DNA of 64,000 nt from DASSUW01 sp963803335 (GCA_963803335.1 CAWDME010000013.1:62001-126000), one strand, 5' to 3'; positions 43,774 through 52,991 are shown, counted from the first letter of the stretch. Numbers and translations are program-made. Notes: generated by a model from the sequence alone, not told the origin.

Positions 43774-45243
43774 GTGCGGGCGGTGATCCGCGCCTGGGCA
43801 AGGACGCTGCCCGAACGCTGTGGCGGCAGGCTCATGTTCGCGGCGCTGCTCGCCGTGCTGGCGCTCGCTTTGCTGCTGCGTGTGCTGTCGGCCGTCCACG
43901 GTTACGACTTCCGCCACGGCAGCGATGCCGACCAGTACGAGCGCCTCGCCGCCCGCCTGTTCCAGGGCGGCGGCTTCGGCATTCCCGGCTCCGAGAACCC
44001 CTACGACTTCGCGCCCGGCGAGCCGTACTTCGCGGCCGTCGTCTACTGGCTGATCGGCGACGTCGACCCGACCGCGGCGCGCATCGGGATGGCGATCGCC
44101 GGCACGCTTGCCGTGCTCGTGGTCTTCCTGCTCGGCCGCCGCCTCGCGGGCCCGGGCGCGGGGCTGGTCGGCGCGGCGCTCGCGGCCGTCTACCCGGCGC
44201 CGATCTTCTACACCGGGCTGTTCAGCAGCGAGCCGATCGCCATGCTCACGGTGGCCGGCGCCGTGCTCGCGTTCCTGTGGGCGGCTGACCCCGGGCGCAC
44301 GCCGTGGGCTTGGCTCGTGCCCGGCGCGCTGTTCGGGCTGACCGCGTACCTGCGGCCCGAGTACCTGCTCCTCACGGCGCTGTTCGCGCTGCTCGCGCTC
44401 GTGCTCGTCGCGCGCCGAGCCGGCCTGTTGCGCGGTGTGCTCGCCGGGGCGGCCATCGTGGTCGCGTTCGCGGTCGTGATCGCGCCGTGGACCGTCCACG
44501 TCTCCAACGATCTCGGGCGCTTCGTGCCGGTCAGCACCGGCGGCGGCAAGGCGCTGTTCATCGGCACCTACCTGCCGGGCGACGGGATCCACGAGGGCGT
44601 CAAGCAGCACCTGCTGCACGAGGTCCGCGGCGGCCCGCCGATCCCCGAGGAGCGGCTGCGGCGGATCCCGATGAACCCGCTGCTGGATCGCCTGGCGAGC
44701 CGCTACCCGGACCGGCCGCGCGACGAGGCGCTGCAGAAGGTCGGGCGCATGAACCTCGTGCACTACGCGAGCCACCAGCCGCTCGACTTCGCGTGGATGA
44801 TGGTCGGCAAGATCGGCCACATGTGGCACGGGGCCGGCGACCCGAGCTACACGGTCGCCGGCTCGGCCTTCCACTACATCGTGCTCGCGCTCGGACTGGT
44901 CGGGCTCTCACTGCTGGCGTTGCGACGCCGCTGGGAGGTCCTGCCGATCGCGCTCCTGCTCGCCGGCATCAGCTTCATCGGCGGGCTCCTGCTCGCGGGG
45001 GTGCGGCGCAACCTTCCGGTGATGCCGATCGTGCTCGCGCTTGCGGGCGTCGGCGTCGCGGCCGCGGTGAATAGGTTCCTCGCACGCCGATATGGGAAGG
45101 AACCGGTGCATGCCGGAAAAACTCCTCAGTACGAGCGACACCAAGCTGATCCAGTACCTCAACGAGGCCTACGGCAAGGAGAGGGAACTGGAGACGGCGC
45201 TGCAGGCGCACATCAAGATGGCGTCGGGCAGGGCCACGTATAA
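43774..45243 (+). CDS. ArnT/PMT-like membrane glycosyltransferase
   Basis: A polytopic protein of 489 residues with at least ten membrane segments. HGYDFRHGSDADQYERLAAR provides the Asp-containing first loop of GT39/GT83 lipid-sugar transferases, and YLRPEYLLLTALFALLAL and LFIGTYLPGDGIHEGVKQH follow. It probably moves a sugar from a polyprenyl-phosphate donor. The start is GTG 43774 or GTG 43783. The end reads 134 bases into the next gene in another frame (tail after RRYGKEP is low-complexity), so an earlier stop was probably lost. Confidence 0.82.
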   Translation: MRAVIRAWARTLPERCGGRLMFAALLAVLALALLLRVLSAVHGYDFRHGSDADQYERLAARLFQGGGFGIPGSENPYDFAPGEPYFAAVVYWLIGDVDPTAARIGMAIAGTLAVLVVFLLGRRLAGPGAGLVGAALAAVYPAPIFYTGLFSSEPIAMLTVAGAVLAFLWAADPGRTPWAWLVPGALFGLTAYLRPEYLLLTALFALLALVLVARRAGLLRGVLAGAAIVVAFAVVIAPWTVHVSNDLGRFVPVSTGGGKALFIGTYLPGDGIHEGVKQHLLHEVRGGPPIPEERLRRIPMNPLLDRLASRYPDRPRDEALQKVGRMNLVHYASHQPLDFAWMMVGKIGHMWHGAGDPSYTVAGSAFHYIVLALGLVGLSLLALRRRWEVLPIALLLAGISFIGGLLLAGVRRNLPVMPIVLALAGVGVAAAVNRFLARRYGKEPVHAGKTPQYERHQADPVPQRGLRQGEGTGDGAAGAHQDGVGQGHV

Positions 45244-45928
45244 GAAGCGCCTTCAGGACCATCTGAAGGAGACCAAGGCGCAGGCGCGCAACCTCGAGCG
45301 CCGCATCAAGAAGATCGGCGGCAAGGCCGAGTGGGTCAGCCTGCCGGGTCCGGAGGTGGCGGGCGACGTGGCGTCGAAGGCGACAGCCGCGGCCACCAAG
45401 GCGATGGCGGCGGCCAAGGGTTCCGTGCACACGCTGCGCGGCACCGGCGAGGCCGAGAGGCTGCTCAAGAACGCGAAGACCGAGCTCTGGAACGAGTACG
45501 AGGAGATCGGCAACTACATCGCGATCGAGGAGCTGGCCAAGGCGGTCGGCGACAAGGAGACCGAGAAGCTTGCGCGCGACCACCGCAAGCAGGAGGAGCG
45601 CATGGCCGCGTTCCTGACCAAGCAGCTTCCGCAGCTGACGAAGGCGGTCGTCACGGAGGAGATCCCGCCGTCCGAGCGCCGCAAGACGACGAGCCGTCGC
45701 ACGACCCGCTCGTCGGCATCGCGTACGTCGTCGGCGTCCAAGCCCGCGCGTTCGCGCAGCGCATCGGCAGCGAAGACGACGCGCTCGTCGAGCACGCGCG
45801 CCAAGCCGGCGAGTTCGCGGTCCAAGCCGGCGAGCTCACGCACCACCGGTCGCACGACGACGCGCCGCTCGACGTCGTCGCGCAGCTCGTCAAGCCGTTC
45901 GCGCAGCAGCGCGGCCAGGTCGTCCTGA
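45110..45928 (+). CDS. Ferritin-like DUF892 protein with basic low-complexity tail
   Basis: The 272-residue protein has a four-helix DUF892/YciE-like domain (residues about 5-165: KLIQYLNEAYGKERELETAL, LWNEYEEIGNYIAIEELAKA, DHRKQEERMAAFLTKQLPQL). A tail of about 95 residues made almost only of Ser, Arg, Thr, Ala and Lys follows. The tail resembles histone H1-like or RS-rich DNA/RNA-binding tails. ATG 45110 is fixed by GGAAGGA seven bases upstream. The gene starts inside the preceding glycosyltransferase gene. Confidence 0.82.
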   Translation: MPEKLLSTSDTKLIQYLNEAYGKERELETALQAHIKMASGRATYKKRLQDHLKETKAQARNLERRIKKIGGKAEWVSLPGPEVAGDVASKATAAATKAMAAAKGSVHTLRGTGEAERLLKNAKTELWNEYEEIGNYIAIEELAKAVGDKETEKLARDHRKQEERMAAFLTKQLPQLTKAVVTEEIPPSERRKTTSRRTTRSSASRTSSASKPARSRSASAAKTTRSSSTRAKPASSRSKPASSRTTGRTTTRRSTSSRSSSSRSRSSAARSS

Positions 45929-45940
45929 CCTGGCGCGCGG

Positions 45941-46255
45941 CTAGCGGCGCAGCAGCATCCGCGCGATCAGCCGCCCGATCGCATACCAGACAACGGCGGC
46001 GAGGCCCCAGTTGACGGCCTTCTCGAGCTTGTTGTTGTCGAGGTTGAAGAGGCCGTCGAAGGGGCCGGCCAGGAAGCTGGCGGCGTCGCGCACGAACTGG
46101 ACGAGGTCGTTCGACCGGTTCGCCTCCAGCACCACCAGGACGATCCCGACGATCAGGACCAGTGCCACGGCGGTGGCGACAAGGATGATGAAGCGCGCGA
46201 TCGACGCTCTCGCCACCGCCGCGCTCTGATACCGGTTCGCCCTCGCAGTCCCCAT
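45941..46255 (-). CDS. Small membrane protein
   Basis: A 104-residue protein with two membrane segments (ARFIILVATAVALVLIVGIV, WGLAAVVWYAIGRLIARM) separated by a loop with NLDNNKLEKAVN. GGGGGAA precedes ATG 46255. The family is unrecognised; possibly a Tat- or channel-like accessory, but nothing supports a role. It converges on the DUF892 gene. Confidence 0.68.
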   Translation of the reverse strand: MGTARANRYQSAAVARASIARFIILVATAVALVLIVGIVLVVLEANRSNDLVQFVRDAASFLAGPFDGLFNLDNNKLEKAVNWGLAAVVWYAIGRLIARMLLRR

Positions 46256-46328
46256 CTCATTCCCCCGTTCGGATAGCCGTCCTGGCAACGGGCTACCCGC
46301 AACCGCCCCGTGTGCAAGCCTTCTCCGG

Positions 46329-47465
46329 GTGCGGTGGACGTGCATGGCGCTGGCGCTCGCAGCGCTGGCAGGGTGTGGCGGGGAGCACGTCGACGCGCGA
46401 CTCGAGCTGCCGCCGCCGAGCCTGGCGAGCGAGCCAGCACAGATCCGCGTCAGCGGCCTGAAAGCCGGCCGGCAGGTCAGCGTTCAGGCGCGCTGGCGCG
46501 ACGCGGACGGGCGCCTGTGGACCGGCGCGCGCTCGGTGCGCGCGGGCGGCGACGGGCGCGCCGTCACGGGCGCCGACATGCTCACGTTCCTGCACACCCG
46601 GCAATCCGGCCTCCCGTGGATGCGGCCCGTGCTCGGGCGCGATCGGATCGACGTCGTGGTGCGCGACGGCTCAGACACGCTCGCGCGCGGGACCCTCGTG
46701 CGCGACGTCAAGCCGCCGGACGTGCGCTCACGCGAGCTGACCGCCGCGCGCGACGGCATCGCCGGCGTGTACTTCGCCCCGCCTCACCCGCGCGGACCGG
46801 CGGTGCTGGTGCTCGGCGGCTCGGAGGGCGGCAGCGCGTCCGCGCGCCCCGAGGCTGCGCAGCTCGCCGCGCTCGGACACCCAGTGCTCGTGCTGGCGTA
46901 CTTCCGCGCGCCCGGCCTGCCGCAGGAGCTCGAGCGCGTCCCGGTCGAGACGGTGTTCCGCGGCATGGCCTGGCTGCGCGAGCAGGCGCCCGGCCTGCCG
47001 ACCGCGCTCGTCGGCTCGTCGCGCGGCGCCGAGCTGGCGCTCATCGCCGCGTCACTGCGCCCGTCGGTCGCTCGCACGGTCATCGCGCTCGTGCCGGGCG
47101 CGTACATCCTCCCGAGCGCGCACGGCAAGGCCACCTGGACGTACCGCGGCAGGGGCCTGCCTGAGGGCGTCGCGATCCCGGTCGAGCGGATCCGCGGCAC
47201 CGTGCTCGTGGCCGGCGCGGGCGACGATCAGCTGTGGAGCTCGGCCGCCTACGCGGACGACATCGCGAGCACGATCCGCGCGCACGGCCGCGCGCGCGTG
47301 GTGCGGGTCGTGTACCCGCATGCCGGCCACGGGATCGCCGAGCCGCTGCCGTACATCCCGCTGCCCGCCACCGAGGACCTCGGCGGCACGACGCGCGCCG
47401 AAGCCGCCGCGCGGCAGGACCTGTGGCCGCGGATCGTGCGGCTGCTAGGGGGCGAGCACGCGTAG
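46329..47465 (+). CDS. Lipoprotein of the BAAT acyl-thioesterase-like family
   Basis: The 378-residue product has a lipoprotein signal (LALAALAGCGGEH, Cys near residue 16). Residues 20-130 resemble the immunoglobulin-like bile acid-CoA hydrolase N-domain (RVSGLKAGRQVSVQARW), followed by a BAAT_C alpha/beta hydrolase: VLVLGGSEGG, nucleophile in ALVGSSRGAELAL (Ser rather than Cys), Asp in VAGAGDDQLWSS and His in YPHAGHGIAEP. It is probably an extracytoplasmic esterase/thioesterase. GTG 46329 is needed for the signal peptide. The 3' end overlaps the next gene by 21 bases. Confidence 0.85.
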   Translation: MRWTCMALALAALAGCGGEHVDARLELPPPSLASEPAQIRVSGLKAGRQVSVQARWRDADGRLWTGARSVRAGGDGRAVTGADMLTFLHTRQSGLPWMRPVLGRDRIDVVVRDGSDTLARGTLVRDVKPPDVRSRELTAARDGIAGVYFAPPHPRGPAVLVLGGSEGGSASARPEAAQLAALGHPVLVLAYFRAPGLPQELERVPVETVFRGMAWLREQAPGLPTALVGSSRGAELALIAASLRPSVARTVIALVPGAYILPSAHGKATWTYRGRGLPEGVAIPVERIRGTVLVAGAGDDQLWSSAAYADDIASTIRAHGRARVVRVVYPHAGHGIAEPLPYIPLPATEDLGGTTRAEAAARQDLWPRIVRLLGGEHA

Positions 47466-47813
47466 CTTGCGCGTGATGCCGAAGTTGCCGCCGCCGCAGC
47501 GCGCGCCGATCGCGTACCGCTTCGGTGTCCGGCTCTTGGGGATCCGGGTGCGCGTGCTGTAGTTGCCGTTCGACTTCACCCGCGCGAACACGGCGGGCAC
47601 GCCCGCGAACTCGTGCTTGTGCGAGAGCGCGGCCGACATCAGCGTCACCTGGTCGCCGGGCGGGCAGCCGCCGCCGACGTTGCCGAAGAGATGCACCCGC
47701 TTGCCGGCGTGGACCGGGTTCGGCGAGGCTTTGATGGTCGGGGCCGCCAAGGCCTCGCCCGGGAGCAGCCAGAGCGCGGCGACGGCGACGATTGCCGTCG
47801 TTGTGCGTCGCAT
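47445..47813 (-). CDS. Small secreted protein
   Basis: The 122-residue product has a signal peptide (AIVAVAALWLLPGEALA, cut before APTIKASP) and a mature beta-rich domain with TIKASPNPVHAGKRVHLFGN, suggestive of an Ig-like or bacterial adhesion-type sandwich. Two conserved-looking Cys (GGGCPPGDQ, GARCGGGNF) may form a disulfide. The function is unknown. It is divergent from the VOC gene (17-base gap) and convergent with the lipoprotein hydrolase. Confidence 0.72.
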   Translation of the reverse strand: MRRTTTAIVAVAALWLLPGEALAAPTIKASPNPVHAGKRVHLFGNVGGGCPPGDQVTLMSAALSHKHEFAGVPAVFARVKSNGNYSTRTRIPKSRTPKRYAIGARCGGGNFGITRKLRVLAP

Positions 47814-47830
47814 GTGCTGACACTACCGAC

Positions 47831-48175
47831 ATGATCAACGCGGTCCACTCGATTCTCTTCGCGCACGACGCCGACGCCGCGCGCGCGTTCTTCCGGGACG
47901 TCCTCGAGCTCGAATCGGTCGATGCCGGCGGCGGCTGGCTGATCTTCGCCCTGCCGCCGGCCGAGCTGGCCGTGCATCCGGCCGAGGAGGGCGGCCGGCA
48001 CGAGCTCTACCTGATGACCGACGACCTCGCCGGCACGCTCGCGCGGCTGCGCGAGCGCGGCGTCACCGTGACCAGCGAGCCCAGCGAACAGCGGTGGGGG
48101 CTGCTGGCGGCGATCGAGGTGCCGGGTGCTGGGCCGCTCGGGCTCTATGAGCCGCGGCACCCGGTCCCGCGCTGA
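47831..48175 (+). CDS. VOC/glyoxalase-fold protein
   Basis: A 114-residue single VOC module pair. INAVHSILFAHDADAARAFF, VDAGGGWLIFALPPAELAVH, HELYLMTDDLAGTLARLRER and a final GPLGLYEPRHP are the vicinal-oxygen-chelate pattern; His, Glu and Tyr/Glu metal positions are partly present. Members include glyoxalases and drug-binding proteins. ATG 47831 gives the normal family start. Confidence 0.83.
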   Translation: MINAVHSILFAHDADAARAFFRDVLELESVDAGGGWLIFALPPAELAVHPAEEGGRHELYLMTDDLAGTLARLRERGVTVTSEPSEQRWGLLAAIEVPGAGPLGLYEPRHPVPR

Positions 48176-48176
48176 C

Positions 48177-48311
48177 TCACAGCACGATCAGCAGCGCCAC
48201 GATCGTTGCGATGATCGCGGCCGCGGCGAAAAACATCGCCAGGAGCGCGGCGTCTTCGAGCCATTCCGCCGGCGTCCAGGACCGGGGATGAGGGTCGGTG
48301 TGGGTGGGCAT
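48177..48311 (-). CDS. 44-residue single-span membrane protein
   Basis: The product is PTHTDPHPRSWTPAEWLED after Met, then one membrane helix, AALLAMFFAAAAIIATIVAL. GGAGG lies 5 bases before ATG 48311, which sets the start. It is too short for family assignment; the Trp-Leu-Glu-Asp lead and hydrophobic run are protein-like. Confidence 0.55.
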   Translation of the reverse strand: MPTHTDPHPRSWTPAEWLEDAALLAMFFAAAAIIATIVALLIVL

Positions 48312-48483
48312 CACGGCCTCCGTTTCAGACGAGGAGCTTTCCGCGAGTCTCCACGGGGGCCGCGACCCGCGCATCGGGGAGGTCCACGCGCTCAGGCCGC
48401 GGGAAACCCGCACTGCGGCCGCGTGCCCCCTTCAAGGGATCGCAGGAATCTCCGCCAACCATTCTGTGACGCGTCTGCGCGTC

Positions 48484-50063
48484 ATGCCTCTGTGGAAGGT
48501 CCATCTGGCCGCGGGAGCGCTGTTGACGGCGCTCTACGTCGCCGTGCCGCCGTTCCAGGGCAGCGGCCCGCTGATGAACCTGCTCGGGTTCTCGCCGATC
48601 GTCGCGATGGCCGTCGCCGTGCGCCGCGCCGGAAAGGGCGCGCGCGGGCCGTGGCTGTTCTTCGCGCTCGGCTTCCTGCTCTTCTGGCTCGGCGACCTCT
48701 ACACGTACTCGTACCCGCGCGTGTTCGCGGCCGAGGTGCCGTTCCCGTCGCTCGGCGACGGCGCCTACATCCTCGTCTACCCGGCGTTGATGGCCGGCCT
48801 CTTCAAGCTCGTCCGGCGCCGCAACCCGGAGAAGGACCGCGCCGGCGTCATCGACTCGCTGATCATGACGCTCGGCCTGTCGCTGATCTCGTGGGTCGTG
48901 CTGATCGTCCCGATCCTGCACGACGTCGAGATGGCGCTCGACGCCAAGCTTGTCTCGATCGCCTACCCGCTCGGCGACATCCTGCTGCTGGCGGCAACGA
49001 TCCGCCTGGCCGTCGACGCCGGCCGCCGCGCACCCGCGTTCTACCTGATGGCGTTCAGCATCGTCACGCTGCTCGTCACCGACTTCGTCTACGGCGTCCT
49101 GACGCTGCGCGGCGACTTCCACTTCCAGGTTGCGCTCGACGTCGGCTGGATCACCTTCTACGTGCTGTGGGGCGCCGCCGCCCTGCACCCGTCGATGCGC
49201 ACGCTCGAGCAGCCCGCCCCCGAGCGCGACGAGCGCCTGCGGATCGTCCGCCTGACGCTGCTCACCGGCGCGTCGATCATCGCGCCGCTGCTCGCGCTGA
49301 TCCGCAGCCACACGGTCAGCGACGAGATGATCGTCGTCAACGTCGCGGCCATCATCCTGTTCGGGCTCGTGGTGCTCCGGATCGCCGGCCTCGTGCGCAA
49401 CCAGGAGCGCTCGTTCGCCCGCGAGCGGATCCTGCGCAGCGCGGGCGAGGCGCTGGTGGCCGCCACCAGCCGCCAGGCGATCCACGACGCCGCCGTCCAT
49501 GCCGCCACTGCGCACCCGCGGCGAGCTGCGCGGCATGCTCGTCGTCGCCGGCGCCCCGTCGCGCGTGGTGCGACGGACGCTCAGCTCGCTCGCCGACCAG
49601 GTCTCGCTCGCGCTCGAGAGCGCGGCGCTGACCGAAGAGGTGCACCGCCGCGCGGGCGCGGCGCGCTTCGCTTCACTCGTCCAGCACTCCAGCGACCTCA
49701 TCACCGTGCTCGACGCTGACGGACTCGTCGTCTACCAGAGCCCGTCGATGGCGCGCGTCCTCGGCCATGCCCCGGAGGCTGTCGTCGGCACCGCGTTCGA
49801 CGAGCTGGTCGAGCCCGGCGACCGCGATCGGCTGGCGAGCGTGATCGGGGGCGGCGCGGTCGACTGCCGGCGCGGCGCGCGAGTTCGAGATCCTCGTCAC
49901 CGACCTGCTCGACGACGAGCACGTCCGCGGCATCGTGCTCAACGGCCGCGACGTCAGCGAGCGCAAGGCGTTCGAGGAGCAGCTGACCCACCAGGCGTTC
50001 CACGCGGGCGCGCTGGCCGGGTACCTGCGGTGGGTGCGCCGTCCGTCGCGGCCTGACGGATAG
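48484..50063 (+). pseudogene. Decayed membrane GAF-PAS-(GGDEF-EAL) sensor gene
   Basis: From ATG 48484 a membrane sensor N-terminus is intact (SPIVAMAVAVRRAG, FFALGFLLFWLGDLY, YILVYPALMAGLFKLVRRRN). At about 49500 the frame shifts and most of a GAF domain is missing; LRTRGELRGMLVVAGAPSRV and then a PAS domain (FASLVQHSSDLITVLDADGL, YQSPSMARVLGHAPEAVVG) follow. Near 49850-49880 a second shift leads to REFEILVTDLLDDEHVRGIV and RKAFEEQLTHQAFH. There GGDEF and EAL domains should start, but the frame ends after about 20 residues at TAG 50061. At least three lesions make it non-functional. Confidence 0.8.
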
Positions 50064-50074
50064 GCTCAAACGCG

Positions 50075-51049
50075 ATGGATGACTCTCCCGCCGTCAAGGT
50101 CGACGGCCTCGTCCGCGAGTTCAAAGGCGGCATCCGAGCCGTCGACGGTCTCGACCTCCAGGTGCGCGAGGGCGAGATCTACGGCTTCCTGGGGCCGAAC
50201 GGCGCCGGCAAGACGACCGTGGTGCGCATCCTCACCACGCTGCTGCGGCCGACAGCGGGGCGCGCGCTGGTGGCCGGCCACGACGTCGTCCGCGAAGGTG
50301 ACGCCGTGCGGCGGGCGATCGGCGTCGCGCTGCAGGAGGCGGCCATCGACCCGCTGATGACCGGCCGCGAGCTGTTGCGCATGCAGGGCGCGCTGCACGG
50401 CCTGCGCGGGCCCCAGGCCCGCGAGCGGGCCGTCCAGCTGCTCGAGCGCGTGGGGCTGACCGAGGCGGGCGACCGCCGCGTCGGCGGCTACTCGGGCGGC
50501 ATGCGGCGCCGGCTCGACCTCGCGCTCGCCCTCGTGCACCGCCCGCACGTGCTGTTCCTGGACGAGCCGACCACCGGCCTGGATCCCACCAGCCGGATGG
50601 CGCTGTGGCGCGAGGTCAGCGCCCTGCACGAGGAGGGCACGACCGTCTTTCTCACGACCCAGTACCTCGAGGAGGCCGAGCAGCTCGCCGATCGCGTGGG
50701 GATCATCACGCGCGGCAACCTTGTCGCCGAAGGCACGCCGCAGTCGCTGAAGGAGCGCGTGAAGGAGCCGACGGTGCACGTCGAGCTGGCCGATCCCCAG
50801 GACGCGCCGGCGGCGCGCGAGGCGCTTGCGGGCCTCGGGACGGTCGAGCCGCCGAACGAGCGCACGCCGTTACGCGTGGCGCTGCATACGCCCGCCGGCA
50901 AGGCGGCCATCGCGCCGGTCATCCGGGCGCTCGACGAGCACGGCGTGGTGGTCGAGTTCGTCGAGGTGGAGACACCGACCCTCGACGACGTGTTCGCCGC
51001 GGTCACGGGCTCGCATCTCGAAGGCGCCGCGCAAGAGGCCGTCGCGTGA
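50075..51049 (+). CDS. DrrA-type ABC exporter ATPase
   Basis: The 324-residue ATP-binding subunit of a drug/polyketide exporter family. Walker A is GFLGPNGAGKTTVVRIL, the signature is GGYSGGMRRRLDLALAL, Walker B is VLFLDEPTTGLDP, and the C-terminal DrrA-type domain ends with VETPTLDDVFAAVTG. It energises export by the two permeases that follow with GTGA overlaps. It starts 11 bases after the broken sensor gene. The substrate is unknown. Confidence 0.94.
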   Translation: MDDSPAVKVDGLVREFKGGIRAVDGLDLQVREGEIYGFLGPNGAGKTTVVRILTTLLRPTAGRALVAGHDVVREGDAVRRAIGVALQEAAIDPLMTGRELLRMQGALHGLRGPQARERAVQLLERVGLTEAGDRRVGGYSGGMRRRLDLALALVHRPHVLFLDEPTTGLDPTSRMALWREVSALHEEGTTVFLTTQYLEEAEQLADRVGIITRGNLVAEGTPQSLKERVKEPTVHVELADPQDAPAAREALAGLGTVEPPNERTPLRVALHTPAGKAAIAPVIRALDEHGVVVEFVEVETPTLDDVFAAVTGSHLEGAAQEAVA

Positions 51050-51825
51050 TCGCGCGCGAGACGCGGGTGGTCGGTGCGCTGGCCCACCGCGTCCTGATCG
51101 TGCAGCGCCGGCGCGCGCAGCTGCTCCTGCCCACCTTCCTCCTGCCGCTGCTGCTGCTCGCCGTGATCGCGTCCGGCACGAGCGCCGGCCGCGGACTGCG
51201 CGGCTTCCCGGACGTGTCGTCGTACCTGGCCTTCGTCGTGCCCGGGACGGTCACGCAGGGCACGCTGCTCGCCGGGCTGACCGCCGGGATCATGATGGCC
51301 GCGGACATCGAGTTCGGGTTCTTCGACCGGTTGCTCGCCGCGCCCGTGCACCGCACGAGCATCGTCCTCGGGCGCCTCGGCGGCGTGCTCGTGCTCTCGG
51401 TCGTGCAGACGATCTGGTTCCTGCTCGTGGCGATGCTGTTCGGCGCCCGCTACGGCGGCGGCGTGCCGGGCGTGCTCGGCGCGATCGTGCTGGCGGCGAT
51501 CACGGCGGTCGGGATGGGCGGGATCGCGGCGGCGATCGCGCTCCGCACCGGCTCGCTGTCGCTGCTGCAGAGCCTGTTCCCGTTCATGTTCGTGCTGCTG
51601 TTCACGGCGCCGGCGTTCTTCCCGCAGGATCTGCTGTCGCCGGTGCTGCACGACCTCTCGCGCTTCAACCCGTTGACGTATGTGGTCGAGGGCATCCGGG
51701 CACTGCTCGAGGGCGACGCCTCGCTCGGCGACCCGTGGGCTGGTCTGGCCGCGGCGGTCGGGCTGGCGGCGTGCACGATCGCGATCGCGACGCTGGCGCT
51801 GAAGGAGCGCCTCCGCACCCTGTGA
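51046..51825 (+). CDS. DrrB-type ABC-2 permease, first
   Basis: A 259-residue ABC-2 permease with six membrane segments (LLLPTFLLPLLLLAVIASGT at the first). GIMMAADIEFGFFDRLLAAP is the conserved cytoplasmic motif of DrrB permeases. GTG 51046 overlaps the ATPase stop, and its own TGA overlaps the next permease start. It pairs with the second permease to form the channel. Confidence 0.9.
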   Translation: MIARETRVVGALAHRVLIVQRRRAQLLLPTFLLPLLLLAVIASGTSAGRGLRGFPDVSSYLAFVVPGTVTQGTLLAGLTAGIMMAADIEFGFFDRLLAAPVHRTSIVLGRLGGVLVLSVVQTIWFLLVAMLFGARYGGGVPGVLGAIVLAAITAVGMGGIAAAIALRTGSLSLLQSLFPFMFVLLFTAPAFFPQDLLSPVLHDLSRFNPLTYVVEGIRALLEGDASLGDPWAGLAAAVGLAACTIAIATLALKERLRTL

Positions 51826-52583
51826 GCGTTGCCCTCGTCCTCTGGCGCCGGTCGCTGAACGAGGTGCTGCGGGTGCGCGGCGCCCTGTTGCCCGCGACGA
51901 TCGCCCCGGTGATCTTCATGCTCGGCATCACCGGCCAGTTCGGCCGGCTCACCGGGCTGCACGGCTTTCCGACCGACTCCTACATCTCGTGGATCGTGCC
52001 GCTGTCCTGCCTACAGGGCGCGGGGTTTGCGGGCGCCGCGGCAGGCTCCAATCTGGCGCGGGACATCGAGCTGGGCTGGTTCGACCGGCTGCTCGTGGCG
52101 CCGGTGCCGCGGCCGCTGCTGATCGTCGGGCCGATCCTCGGCGCCGTGTCACGCTCGATGGTCCCGGCGACCGTCGTGCTCATCGTGGGCCTGCTGATCG
52201 GTGCAGACCTGACGGGCGGGGTGCCCGGCCTGATCGCCCTGTACGTCGCCGCGGCCGGCTTCTGTGCCACCGCGGCGCTGTGGGGGATGTTCATGGCAGT
52301 CACCTTCCGCACGCAGCAGGCGGGGCCGCTGATGCAGCAGGGCGTGTTCCTCGCCGTCTTCCTGTCGACGGCGTACACGCCGCTGGTGCTCCTGCACGGG
52401 TGGCTCGGCTCGGTGGCGCACCTGAACCCGATCACGCACGTGCTCGAGATGGCGCGGCAGGCGACCGTGGAGGGGATCGAGCCGAGCTTCGCGCACACGT
52501 GGCCCGGGATCGTCGCCCTGGTCGGCATGGCGACGGTGCTCGGTCTGCTGGCGCTGAGCGGCCTACGCCGTATGGGCCGCTGA
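51822..52583 (+). CDS. DrrB-type ABC-2 permease, second
   Basis: A 253-residue ABC-2 permease related to the previous one (NLARDIELGWFDRLLVAPVP is the same conserved motif) but clearly diverged, so a heteromeric exporter is likely. Six membrane segments end with VALVGMATVLGLLALSGLRR. It starts at GTG 51822 inside the previous stop. The last 21 bases overlap a convergent membrane protein gene. Confidence 0.9.
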   Translation: MSVALVLWRRSLNEVLRVRGALLPATIAPVIFMLGITGQFGRLTGLHGFPTDSYISWIVPLSCLQGAGFAGAAAGSNLARDIELGWFDRLLVAPVPRPLLIVGPILGAVSRSMVPATVVLIVGLLIGADLTGGVPGLIALYVAAAGFCATAALWGMFMAVTFRTQQAGPLMQQGVFLAVFLSTAYTPLVLLHGWLGSVAHLNPITHVLEMARQATVEGIEPSFAHTWPGIVALVGMATVLGLLALSGLRRMGR

Positions 52584-52853
52584 CGCGATCAGCAGCGCCG
52601 CGAGCCCGATCAGGATCAGCACCACGATCGTCCACAGGAACGCCGCGAACGCGAAGCCGGCGGTCTGCAGCCGGCCGGGCGGCTCGGCGATCAGCGGCGC
52701 CGCGACCGCGGCCAGCGGCGCGGCGAGGAACAGCCCGGCGTTGACCGCGTCGCTCGGCGCCACCGCCTGCAGCGCGAGCGTCGACGTGACGAGCACGGGC
52801 CCGGGGAGGAGGATCGCCGCCAGCGGCCCGACCTGTCGCGACGCCCAGTTCAT
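52563..52853 (-). CDS. Small membrane protein
   Basis: A 96-residue protein with three hydrophobic stretches (GPLAAILLPGPVLVTSTLAL, AGLFLAAPLAAVAAPLI, AAFLWTIVVLILIGLAALLI). No family is recognised. It overlaps the exporter gene at its 3' end. The 138 bases between it and the DUF4031 gene show nothing recognisable. Confidence 0.6.
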   Translation of the reverse strand: MNWASRQVGPLAAILLPGPVLVTSTLALQAVAPSDAVNAGLFLAAPLAAVAAPLIAEPPGRLQTAGFAFAAFLWTIVVLILIGLAALLIASAAHTA

Positions 52854-52991
52854 TGGGGCCTGACCGTAGTGGCGGTGTGGCGTAGCGCCAAGGCGGCCTG
52901 GACGATCGTCGTGGGGTCCGGCCGGCAGGCGCAGTCCGCGCTGGCCCCGGCGAACGGCGCTGGGTGGGGAGGCGAGGGAACAGATCGAGCA

